Source: Oscillospiraceae bacterium
GTDB taxonomy: Bacteria; Bacillota; Clostridia; Oscillospirales; Ruminococcaceae
Direction of reading: 5' to 3'
Length of the DNA: 5,603 nucleotides
NCBI GenBank assembly: GCA_028694405.1
Contig: JAQUTM010000148.1
Location: forward strand, 1-5,603
Position numbers and translations under genes: made by a program. Under the pieces are notes generated by a model. The model was not told the DNA's origin. It ran no database searches and saw only the letters and a list, made by a program, of their open reading frames with translations. Positions within the stretch are counted from its first letter, which is position 1; the number at the start of each line of letters is the position of its first letter. This document shows, piece after piece, positions 1 through 5,603 of this stretch.

Positions 1-1
1 T

Positions 2-289
2 ACCCAAAAGAACGGCGGCCAGGCCATTGCAAACCTTTCCCTAGTAGTAAACGGAATTATAATAGAAAAAACCGAAGCTACTGTGGTGGAAGATATGCTG
101 TGCGAAAACCCGTATGCTCCGGTAGAAAACAACATTGCACTGCGCATATATTATGCAGATGCAGGTGAAACAATTTTTGATATTGCAAAACGATATCATG
201 CTTGCCCACAAGATATAGCAGCACTTGCAGGAGTAGATACACCTGTACTTGCACAGCCACAAAAGCTGCTAATCCCCATGGCGCAATAG
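2..289 (+). CDS. SPOCS (DUF3794)/LysM domain protein, SipL-like, 3' end only
   Basis: The reading frame is open from base 2 to the TAG at 287-289, giving the last 95 residues of a protein whose start lies left of the window. Visible residues about 1-32 (QKNGGQAIANLSLVVNGIII and following) resemble the strand-rich tail of a SPOCS/DUF3794 domain. From about nt 140 there is a LysM-type module: ALRIYYADAGETIFDIAKRY, then CPQDIAALAGVD and the closing KLLIP. Proteins with SPOCS domains followed by a C-terminal LysM are sporulation proteins of Firmicutes. The best known is C. difficile SipL, which tethers the coat to the forespore by binding SpoIVA through its LysM domain. The gene ends 22 bases before spoIVA with no terminator between, so the two are probably co-transcribed in the mother cell. 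The LysM call is firm. Equating it with SipL is inference, because several DUF3794-LysM paralogues exist and the N-terminal part is not visible. Confidence 0.8.
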   Translation, partial: TQKNGGQAIANLSLVVNGIIIEKTEATVVEDMLCENPYAPVENNIALRIYYADAGETIFDIAKRYHACPQDIAALAGVDTPVLAQPQKLLIPMAQ

Positions 290-292
290 TGG

Positions 293-300
293 AAAGGAGG
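293..300 (+). promoter_or_regulatory. Strong ribosome binding site of spoIVA
   Basis: AAAGGAGG lies 11 bases upstream of the ATG at 312 and is a near-complete match to the anti-Shine-Dalgarno sequence. It fixes the start codon, which also agrees with the N-terminus of SpoIVA homologues. It sits in the 22-base gap after the upstream stop codon. I could not recognise a convincing sigma-E promoter in this gap or in the visible part of the upstream gene, which favours transcription from further left. Confidence 0.85.
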
Positions 301-311
301 GAAGAATAGCT

Positions 312-1784
312 ATGGAAAATTACAATATATATAAAGATATTGCCACCCGTACAGCAGGCGATATATATTTGGGAATTGTAGGACCTTGTCGCGTAGGAAA
401 AAGTACTTTTGTAAAAAAATTTATGGAAATTATGGTTTTACCGGAAATAAAAAATCAGGCGATACGCATGCGCGCCATAGATGAATTACCGCAATCCGCA
501 GCAGGGCGTACGATCATGACCACAGAACCCAAGTTTGTGCCGGAAAAAGCTATCAATATTGAATTAGAGGGTGGAATATCGTTTAGAACAAGATTGATAG
601 ACTGTGTAGGCTACATGGTAAACGGCGCTATGGGTAGCGAAGAAAACGGCCATAGCCGCATGGTAAAAAGCCCTTGGTTTGAGGGTGAAGTACCTTTTGA
701 TGTGGCAGCCGAAACAGGCACACGGCGTGTTATTACCGAACACGCAACCATTGGTTTGGTGGTAACTACCGATGGCACGATAAGTGATATTCCGCGGTCC
801 GGCTATGAAAGCGCAGAAGAGCGTGTAGTGGAGGAGCTGCAAAAAATAGGAAAACCATTTATTATGCTGTTAAACTGCGTTAACCCCGAATCTGTTGCAG
901 CACAGGCACTTGCAAAAGATTTAACTGCAAAATACGGTGTAACCGTAATGCCTATTTCCTGTGTAGATTTAGATGAAAACACCATTACCGAAATTTTGAA
1001 AAACGTCTTGCTGCAATTTCCCTTGAAAGAAATTAACTTCTGTATGCCAAAATGGGTAACGTTGCTTGAAAAAGACCACTGGCTGCAAAGCGGGGTTTAT
1101 TCCTCTGCCATGAATTTTGCGCAAAAAGTAGAGCGCATAAAGGATATGGACGGCTGCGGCGATATGGAATGTGAATTTTTACAAGACAGCAAAGTGGCAG
1201 GTATTGACCTTGGCACGGGCTGCGTAACAATGGAGCTTACCTTAAAGCCGGATATTTTTTACAATGTGCTGGGTGAACAGGCAGGTCTCGAGGTGTGCGA
1301 CGAAGCGTCCTTAATGCCCTGTGTGATAAATCTTGCAAAAACCAAAAAAGAGTATGACAAAATTAGAAGCGCACTGGAGCAAGTAGAGGCAACCGGTTAT
1401 GGCATTGTAATGCCCACTATAAACGAGCTGCATTTGGAAGAACCCGAGATTGTAAAACAGGGTGGACGCTACGGTGTACGCCTAAAGGCAAGCGCTCCCA
1501 GTATCCATTTACTGAAGGCAAACATTACCACAGAGGTTAGCCCTATTGTGGGCAGCGAAAAACAGTCCGAAGAGCTTGTTATGAGCCTGCTGCAAGATTT
1601 TGAGCAAGACCCCATTAAGATATGGGAGAGCAATATTTTTGGAAAAAGTCTGCATGAACTGGTTAATGAGGGCTTACACAACAAGCTGCTGCATATGCCC
1701 CAAGAGGCAAGAGCACGCCTGCAAGAGACCCTGGAGCGCGTAATAAACGAAGGTTGCAGCGGCCTCATTTGTATCATCTTATAA
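312..1784 (+). CDS. spoIVA: Stage IV sporulation protein A (spore coat morphogenetic ATPase)
   Basis: This 490-residue protein aligns from end to end, as far as I recall it, with Bacillus subtilis SpoIVA (492 residues). SpoIVA is made in the mother cell, binds ATP and polymerises irreversibly around the forespore as the basement layer of the coat. The N-terminal TRAFAC-like P-loop domain shows Walker A GPCRVGKST (residues 24-32, Lys30), the sensor threonines in IMTTEP (Thr70, Thr71) and Walker B RLIDCVGY with Asp97. These are the same positions known to matter in B. subtilis. Other family blocks are DELPQSAAG (57-65), ATIGLVVTTDGTISDI (145-160) and GKPFIMLLN (180-188). The middle and C-terminal domains follow, with EPEIVKQGGRYGVRLKA, PIVGSEKQSEELV and the terminal ERVINEGCSGLICIIL. 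This conserved C-terminus is the region involved in membrane and partner contacts (SpoVM in Bacillus, SipL in C. difficile). No frameshift or missing catalytic residue is seen. It follows a SipL-like gene and is closed by a terminator 50 bases downstream. Confidence 0.98.
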   Translation: MENYNIYKDIATRTAGDIYLGIVGPCRVGKSTFVKKFMEIMVLPEIKNQAIRMRAIDELPQSAAGRTIMTTEPKFVPEKAINIELEGGISFRTRLIDCVGYMVNGAMGSEENGHSRMVKSPWFEGEVPFDVAAETGTRRVITEHATIGLVVTTDGTISDIPRSGYESAEERVVEELQKIGKPFIMLLNCVNPESVAAQALAKDLTAKYGVTVMPISCVDLDENTITEILKNVLLQFPLKEINFCMPKWVTLLEKDHWLQSGVYSSAMNFAQKVERIKDMDGCGDMECEFLQDSKVAGIDLGTGCVTMELTLKPDIFYNVLGEQAGLEVCDEASLMPCVINLAKTKKEYDKIRSALEQVEATGYGIVMPTINELHLEEPEIVKQGGRYGVRLKASAPSIHLLKANITTEVSPIVGSEKQSEELVMSLLQDFEQDPIKIWESNIFGKSLHELVNEGLHNKLLHMPQEARARLQETLERVINEGCSGLICIIL

Positions 1785-1833
1785 CAGCGATTATCTCTTT
1801 TAATCTGTGCAATAAATAAAAGGAAAAAAATTT

Positions 1834-1876
1834 GGAAAGCTCCCTGTCAGATAAATTTCCGACAGGGAGTTTTTCC
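1834..1876 (+). terminator. Intrinsic terminator after spoIVA, probably bidirectional
   Basis: A perfect 9-bp GC-rich stem (CTCCCTGTC at 1840-1848 with GACAGGGAG at 1861-1869) has a 12-base loop. It is extended outwards by a G-T pair, three A-T pairs and, past one bulged T, two G-C pairs. On the plus strand the run TTTTT (1870-1874) follows the stem. On the minus strand the stem is followed by a T run (complement of AAAAAAA at 1824-1830). The hairpin lies about 50 bases after the spoIVA stop, so it should end the sporulation operon and could also stop minus-strand transcription. Confidence 0.9.
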
Positions 1877-1879
1877 ATA

Positions 1880-1945
1880 TTACAAAGCTGCGGTGTTTAC
1901 ATATACTGTATTATCTGTTTTAATAAATGCGCTTGCAGGCGGCAT
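1880..1945 (-). CDS. Possible small open frame or gene remnant on the minus strand
   Basis: On the minus strand an open frame from the ATG at 1945-1943 to the TAA at 1882-1880 encodes 21 residues, MPPASAFIKTDNTVYVNTAA plus a final Leu. The frame stays open upstream to position 1977, adding 11 residues that end in SHIYT, before a TGA. I recognise no family. Three things make it worth listing: the codons (GCA, GTA, ACA, AAA, AAC) match those used in the neighbouring genes; the residue mix looks like a normal protein C-terminus; and the stop lies three bases before the bidirectional terminator, as for a real gene end. Against it, there is no Shine-Dalgarno sequence before the ATG, the frame is very short and it is closed upstream. 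It is most likely the decayed 3' end of a lost gene, or chance. Confidence 0.25.
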   Translation of the reverse strand: MPPASAFIKTDNTVYVNTAAL

Positions 1946-2059
1946 AGTATAGATGTGGCTTTTAAGTTTAAGTGCAGTCAATCTGTGCAAAGCTTATAAA
2001 AACTATCGTTAGCCAGTTTAAAACAAAAAAATTATATGTGACAATATGCACAAATACGA

Positions 2060-2116
2060 TACAAGTTTATAAAGTGATATTTAGGTAAGGCGATAATTTG
2101 CAAATGGAAACTTGTA
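2060..2116. repeat. Inverted repeat enclosing a palindrome upstream of the gltB promoter
   Basis: TACAAGTTT (2060-2068) and AAACTTGTA (2108-2116) are exact reverse complements, with centres 48 bases apart. The right copy ends 8 bases before the proposed -35 box. A perfect 10-base palindrome, ATTTGCAAAT (2096-2105), lies between the arms. The placement would suit an operator for a DNA-binding regulator of gltB. I do not recognise either sequence as a known box (it is not the CodY motif), and short repeats in AT-rich DNA can arise by chance. The repeat is a direct observation; a regulatory role is only a guess. Confidence 0.35.
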
Positions 2117-2123
2117 AATTTAG

Positions 2124-2152
2124 TTGCACTTTAAAACAACCTGTATTATAAT
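2124..2152 (+). promoter_or_regulatory. Sigma-A type promoter for the gltB leader
   Basis: A perfect -10 box TATAAT (2147-2152) is preceded, at the optimal 17-base spacing, by TTGCAC (2124-2129), which keeps the TTG of the -35 consensus. Transcription should begin near 2159-2160, giving a leader of about 190 bases before the gltB ATG. It is the best promoter match I found between the two operons and points to vegetative rather than sporulation-specific expression of gltB. Confidence 0.75.
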
Positions 2153-2206
2153 AAAAAAAACACGAAAAAGCTACATAAAATTAAGGAATACCTTATTTTT
2201 TTAAGA

Positions 2207-2249
2207 TGCTTTGAAGTGAAAATAGCAAATAAGAACAAAGACGTTCTTA
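2207..2249 (+). promoter_or_regulatory. Candidate ANTAR-type two-hairpin antiterminator in the gltB leader
   Basis: The second hairpin (P2) is clear: a 7-bp perfect stem, TAAGAAC (2230-2236) with GTTCTTA (2243-2249), closes the hexaloop AAAGAC (2237-2242). Loop position 1 is A and position 4 is G, the two bases that define RNA targets of ANTAR regulators. P2 uses 13 bases (2237-2249) of the 5' arm of the downstream terminator, so the two structures exclude each other, as in known ANTAR-controlled leaders. A weaker hairpin lies just upstream: TGCT (2207-2210) pairs with AGCA (2224-2227), with two further T-A pairs if T2223 is bulged. It sits two bases from P2 in the expected P1 place, but its loop (GAAGTGAA, or GAAGTG if shifted) has G rather than A at position 1, so P1 is doubtful. 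Known family members act when a phosphorylated or otherwise activated ANTAR protein (EutV, NasR, AmiR, clostridial NitR) stabilises the two hairpins. The regulator itself is not in this window. Confidence 0.6.
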
Positions 2250-2302
2250 AAAGAGTAAGCATAGCGTTGTTATGCACTTTTTTAAGAGCGTCTTTTTGTT
2301 TT
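2237..2302 (+). terminator. Leader terminator (attenuator) upstream of gltB
   Basis: A 20-bp uninterrupted stem pairs 2237-2256 with 2276-2295, with only two G-T wobbles (2244/2288 and 2253/2279). After a two-base AA bulge it continues as GCATA (2259-2263) with TATGC (2271-2275), closing a 7-base loop. The stem runs into TTTTTGTTTT (2293-2302). It lies downstream of the sigma-A promoter and 45 bases before the gltB start, so it would cut most transcripts off before gltB unless it is prevented from forming. The alternative hairpin at 2230-2249 would break its lower 13 base pairs. It could instead end a small RNA of about 140 bases running from the same promoter. Confidence 0.85.
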
Positions 2303-2330
2303 ACTCGGCGCAAAGCGTACTGTATATTTT

Positions 2331-2336
2331 GAGAGG
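2331..2336 (+). promoter_or_regulatory. Ribosome binding site of gltB
   Basis: GAGAGG lies 11 bases before the ATG at 2348, the same spacing as at spoIVA. A nearer purine run (AAAAGGG, 2340-2346) abuts the start codon and is too close to act as the Shine-Dalgarno. The start is supported by the protein: it gives a short 24-residue propeptide before the catalytic cysteine, as is normal for this family. Confidence 0.65.
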
Positions 2337-2347
2337 ATGAAAAGGGT

Positions 2348-5300
2348 ATGAAACAGCAAAACTTTACAGAGCAAACTCAGGCTATAGGCCTGTATCATTC
2401 CAGCTTTGAACATGACAACTGCGGTATTGGTGCTGTAGTAGATATGAAAGGCAAAAAGACACATCAAACAGTAGAAGATGCTTTAAAAATTGTAGAAAAC
2501 CTAGAGCACCGCGCAGGTAAAGATGCCGAGGGTAAAACCGGTGACGGCGTTGGCATTTTGCTACAGATTTCGCACCGCTTTTTTAGCAAAATTGCTGTAG
2601 GCATGGGGATAGGTCTTGGCAACGAGCGAGAATATGGCGTAGGTATGTTCTTTTTTCCGCAAGAGGAACATCAGCGAATTCAAGCCATGAAAATGTTTGA
2701 AACCATTGCCAAAAAAGAGGGGTTAGAGTTTATTGCTTGGCGTGTAGTGCCAACTGATGCTGCTGCCGTTGGAAAAAAAGCACAGGACTGTATGCCTGCC
2801 ATTTACCAATGCTTTGTACGAAAACCTGCTAAAATGGCGACGGGTTTAGAGTTTGACCGCTTATTGTATGTGGTGCGTCGCGTGTTTGAGCAAGGCAATG
2901 AAGCTACCTATGTGGCGTCGCTTTCCAGCCGCACCATTGTATATAAGGGTATGTTTTTGGTGACGGAGTTGCGTCGTTTTTATCTGGATTTGCAGGATAC
3001 TGACTATACTTCAGCTATCGGCATGGTTCACTCTCGCTTTAGCACCAACACAAATCCCAGCTGGCACCGCGCGCACCCCAATCGCTTTATTTTGCATAAC
3101 GGTGAAATTAACACCATTCGCGGCAATGCTGATTTAATGCTTGCGCGTGAAGAAACCATGTATACCGATTATTTGAAAGGTGATATGCACAAGGTTTTGC
3201 CGATTATCAATCAAGAGGGCTCAGATTCGGCTATGTTGGATAACACCTTGGAGTTTTTGGTTATGAGCGGACTGCCTTTGCCTTTGGCTGTTATGATGAC
3301 CATTCCCGAGCCATGGAGCAATGACCGCAACATGACCCGAAAAAAGCGCGATTTTTATCAATATTATGCCACGATGCTAGAGCCGTGGGACGGCCCGGCG
3401 GCTATCCTATTTAGTGACGGTGATGTAATGGGTGCAGTGCTGGACCGTAACGGTTTACGTCCTTCTCGCTATTATATAACCACAGATAATCGTGTTATCT
3501 TGTCGTCTGAAGTAGGTGTATTGCCTATTGCAGAGGACAAAATTTTGAAAAAAGACAGATTGCGTCCCGGTAAAATGCTGCTTGTAGATACGGTAAAAGG
3601 CAAAGTAATTGGAGATGACGAATTAAAAGAATATTATGCCTCTCGTCAACCATATGGGGAGTGGTTGGATAAAAATTTGGTTGACTTGTGTGAATTAAAA
3701 ATACCAAACCAAAAAATCCCGGATTTTTCTCGGGGAGAATTGGCCACGCTGCAAAAAGCTTTTGGCTATAAATATGAAGAAGTAAAAACGGCAATATTGC
3801 CTATGGCAAAAACAGGTGCCGAGCCTATTTCGGCAATGGGCATCGATACGCCCTTGGCGGCACTGTCTAAAGAAAATCAGCCCTTATTTAACTACTTTAA
3901 ACAGATGTTTGCACAGGTTACCAATCCGCCTATAGATGCAATTCGGGAAGAGGTTGTCACCTCTACCACCGTTTATATTGGCAAGCAGGGTAATTTGCTG
4001 CAAGAAAAGCCCGAAAACTGTAAAGTATTAAAAGTAAATAACCCCATTTTAACCGAGACAGATTTGCTTAAAATTAAAAATATGTCTGTAAGCGGTTTTC
4101 GGGTTGCAGTTATTCCGATAATTTACTATAAAAATACTTCGCTGGAAAAAGCAATAGACCACTTGTTTGTAGAGGTTGACCGTGCCTATCGGGAGGGTGC
4201 CAATATCTTAATTTTGTCTGACAGAGATATTGATGAATGTCATGTGGCAATTCCGTCTTTGCTTGCGGTGTCGGCTGTAAGCAAATACTTGGTGCGCACC
4301 AAAAAACGCACGGCTGTAGATTTAATTTTAGAGAGTGCCGAACCTCGAGAGGTGCACCACTTTGCAACCTTGCTGGGCTATGGTGCCTGTGCCGTTAACC
4401 CCTATTTGGCACAGGAGAGTATACGGCAGTTAATACGCGATGGCCTGCTGGAAAAAGATTTTTATGCTGCAGTAAACGACTATAACAATGCGGTTTTGCA
4501 CGGTATTGTAAAAATCGCTTCTAAAATGGGTATCTCTACCATTCAGTCCTATCAGGGCAGTCAAATTTTCGAGGCTATCGGTATCAGCAGCAACGTAATT
4601 AACCGCTATTTTACCAACACCGTTACACGCGTAGAGGGCATTGAATTAGAAGATATTCAAGGTAACATTGAAGCCTTGCATCAATGCGCCTTTGACCCCA
4701 TGGGCCTTGCAACTTCTAGTGAGCTGGAAAGCATTGGCGGGCATAAGCTGCGCAGCGGCAAGGAGGAGCACCTGTACAATCCTCAAACCATTCACTTGCT
4801 GCAAGAGGCCACACGACGCGGAGATTACAGCCTGTTTAAGCTTTACACGGGTTTAGTAGATAAAGAAAACGAACATTCTCATTTGCGGGGACTGTTAGAA
4901 TTTGCATACCCTAAAAAAGCAATTTCCATTGATGAGGTAGAGAGCATTGAAAACATTATGCGCCGCTTTAAAACAGGTGCCATGAGCTATGGTTCTATTT
5001 CAAAAGAAGCCCACGAAACCTTGGCAATAGCCATGAATAAAATAAACGGAAAATCCAATACAGGAGAAGGCGGAGAGGATTTGGACCGCTTATCTATGGG
5101 CGCAGACGGTTTAAACCGCTGTAGTGCCATTAAGCAGGTGGCGTCCGGTCGTTTTGGTGTAACCAGTAAGTATCTAACCAGCGCAGAGGAAATTCAAATT
5201 AAAATGGCACAGGGTGCAAAACCGGGGGAGGGCGGCCATTTGCCCGGCGGTAAGGTTTATCCGTGGGTTGCAAAAACGCGCCATTCCACTACGGGTGTAG

Positions 5301-5603
5301 GCTTAATTTCACCCCCGCCACATCACGATATTTACTCTATTGAGGACTTGGCACAGTTAATTTACGATTTGAAAAATGCAAATCGTCAAGCGCGCATTTC
5401 CGTTAAACTGGTTAGCGAGGCAGGTGTAGGCACCATTGCGGCAGGCGTTGCAAAGGCAGGCGCACAGGTTATTTTAATCTCCGGCTACGATGGCGGCACA
5501 GGTGCGGCACCGCGTACTTCTATTCAAAACGCAGGTCTGCCTTGGGAGCTTGGCCTTGCCGAAACACACCAAACCTTAATTATGAACGGTTTGCGCCAAA
5601 AGG
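2348..5603 (+). CDS. gltB: Glutamate synthase large (alpha) subunit, 3' end outside the window
   Basis: This is the large subunit of GOGAT, which takes the amide nitrogen of glutamine and transfers it to 2-oxoglutarate, yielding two glutamates in the cytoplasm. The frame is open for 1085 codons and is cut by the window edge; the family is usually about 1500 residues. The N-terminal class II glutaminase domain begins at Cys25 (EHDNCGIGAV), the nucleophile normally exposed by removal of a 24-residue propeptide. It continues with EHRAGKDAEGKTGDGVGILL (about 53-72), HSRFSTNTNPSW (228-239), HNGEINTIRGN (250-260), WDGPAA (347-352) and RNGLRPSRY (367-375). The central domain includes NPILTE (565-570). 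The FMN-binding synthase domain shows FKTGAMSYGSIS (874-885), NTGEGGEDLDR, GAKPGEGGHLPGGKV (956-970), SPPPHHDIYSIEDL and GYDGGTGAAPRTS (1046-1058). The cysteines of the 3Fe-4S cluster and the C-terminal beta-helix domain lie beyond the window, as would any gltD for the small subunit. Expression is probably set by the attenuator in its leader. Confidence 0.97.
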   Translation, partial: MKQQNFTEQTQAIGLYHSSFEHDNCGIGAVVDMKGKKTHQTVEDALKIVENLEHRAGKDAEGKTGDGVGILLQISHRFFSKIAVGMGIGLGNEREYGVGMFFFPQEEHQRIQAMKMFETIAKKEGLEFIAWRVVPTDAAAVGKKAQDCMPAIYQCFVRKPAKMATGLEFDRLLYVVRRVFEQGNEATYVASLSSRTIVYKGMFLVTELRRFYLDLQDTDYTSAIGMVHSRFSTNTNPSWHRAHPNRFILHNGEINTIRGNADLMLAREETMYTDYLKGDMHKVLPIINQEGSDSAMLDNTLEFLVMSGLPLPLAVMMTIPEPWSNDRNMTRKKRDFYQYYATMLEPWDGPAAILFSDGDVMGAVLDRNGLRPSRYYITTDNRVILSSEVGVLPIAEDKILKKDRLRPGKMLLVDTVKGKVIGDDELKEYYASRQPYGEWLDKNLVDLCELKIPNQKIPDFSRGELATLQKAFGYKYEEVKTAILPMAKTGAEPISAMGIDTPLAALSKENQPLFNYFKQMFAQVTNPPIDAIREEVVTSTTVYIGKQGNLLQEKPENCKVLKVNNPILTETDLLKIKNMSVSGFRVAVIPIIYYKNTSLEKAIDHLFVEVDRAYREGANILILSDRDIDECHVAIPSLLAVSAVSKYLVRTKKRTAVDLILESAEPREVHHFATLLGYGACAVNPYLAQESIRQLIRDGLLEKDFYAAVNDYNNAVLHGIVKIASKMGISTIQSYQGSQIFEAIGISSNVINRYFTNTVTRVEGIELEDIQGNIEALHQCAFDPMGLATSSELESIGGHKLRSGKEEHLYNPQTIHLLQEATRRGDYSLFKLYTGLVDKENEHSHLRGLLEFAYPKKAISIDEVESIENIMRRFKTGAMSYGSISKEAHETLAIAMNKINGKSNTGEGGEDLDRLSMGADGLNRCSAIKQVASGRFGVTSKYLTSAEEIQIKMAQGAKPGEGGHLPGGKVYPWVAKTRHSTTGVGLISPPPHHDIYSIEDLAQLIYDLKNANRQARISVKLVSEAGVGTIAAGVAKAGAQVILISGYDGGTGAAPRTSIQNAGLPWELGLAETHQTLIMNGLRQK

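Larger units (their letters stand above)
1877..2123. other. AT-rich intergenic region without a convincing gene
   Basis: Between the spoIVA terminator and the gltB promoter I find no plus-strand gene and no tRNA or other RNA gene. The only items of note are the short reverse-strand open frame at its left end (1880-1945), an 11-base direct repeat AATCTGTGCAA (one copy at 1980-1990, the other at 1802-1812) and an inverted repeat just upstream of the promoter. Low-complexity A and T runs are common here, as is usual for intergenic DNA of AT-rich Clostridia. Confidence 0.7.

Noticed and set aside
1469..1777. Minus-strand open frame of 102 codons within spoIVA
   Set aside because: It is antisense to the highly conserved SpoIVA C-terminal domain and is low-complexity Ser/Leu/Cys-rich, typical of a shadow frame.
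2182..2201. Small hairpin TAAGG/CCTTA followed by seven T, resembling a second early terminator
   Set aside because: Only 5 bp with two G-C pairs; too weak to terminate alone. It could be a minor part of the leader fold but is not supported as a feature.
2159..2347. Known metabolite riboswitch or T-box in the gltB leader
   Set aside because: No T-box sequence, specifier-loop layout or recognisable riboswitch core was found; the overlapping A1/G4 hairpin and terminator explain the leader better.
2337..2351. Mini-frame ATG AAA AGG GTA TGA overlapping the gltB start, possibly a leader peptide coupled to gltB translation
   Set aside because: Its ATG abuts the GAGAGG site with no room for initiation, and four codons carry no regulatory codon pattern.
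2282..2467. Minus-strand open frame of 61 codons at the start of gltB
   Set aside because: It overlaps the attenuator and the conserved gltB N-terminus, has no ribosome binding site and does not resemble a known protein; it is an antisense shadow.
4668..4856. Plus-strand open frame of 62 codons inside gltB
   Set aside because: It lies in another frame entirely within the conserved gltB coding sequence and its translation has no family features.

Overview
The window looks like chromosomal DNA from an anaerobic, spore-forming, low-GC Clostridia member, plausibly a gut-type Ruminococcaceae/Oscillospiraceae relative. The evidence is a spoIVA gene, which occurs only in endospore formers, a clostridial-type glutamate synthase large subunit, strong AGGAGG-type ribosome binding sites and moderately AT-rich codon use (GCA, GTA, AAA and ACA favoured). 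The genus is an inference. Nothing here looks mobile or phage-derived.

Layout, left to right. (1) Positions 2-289 hold the 3' end of a gene for a SPOCS/DUF3794-LysM protein related to the spore coat-anchoring protein SipL. (2) Twenty-two bases later, behind a strong ribosome binding site, is a complete spoIVA (312-1784), the ATPase that builds the basement layer of the spore coat. The two genes look like one sporulation operon, closed by an intrinsic terminator at 1834-1876. (3) A 563-base intergenic region (1785-2347) follows. It carries that terminator, a faint reverse-strand open frame that may be a gene remnant, an inverted repeat, a sigma-A type promoter (2124-2152), and a leader of about 190 bases. 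The leader contains a 25-bp terminator hairpin overlapped by a hairpin with an A1/G4 hexaloop. (4) gltB, the glutamate synthase (GOGAT) large subunit, starts at 2348 and runs off the right edge after 1085 codons.

The most interesting element is the gltB leader. A strong terminator sits between the promoter and the gltB start. Its 5' arm is shared with a 7-bp hairpin capped by the hexaloop AAAGAC, which has A at loop position 1 and G at position 4, the signature recognised by ANTAR-domain antiterminators (EutV, NasR and AmiR type; NitR in clostridial nitrogen assimilation). This suggests that gltB is controlled by ANTAR-dependent antitermination in response to nitrogen status. The mechanism is known in other bacteria; its assignment here is inferred from sequence alone. 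The second notable point is a SipL-like LysM protein next to SpoIVA, the protein that the SipL LysM domain binds in Clostridioides difficile. I see no evidence for a wholly new type of system in this window.
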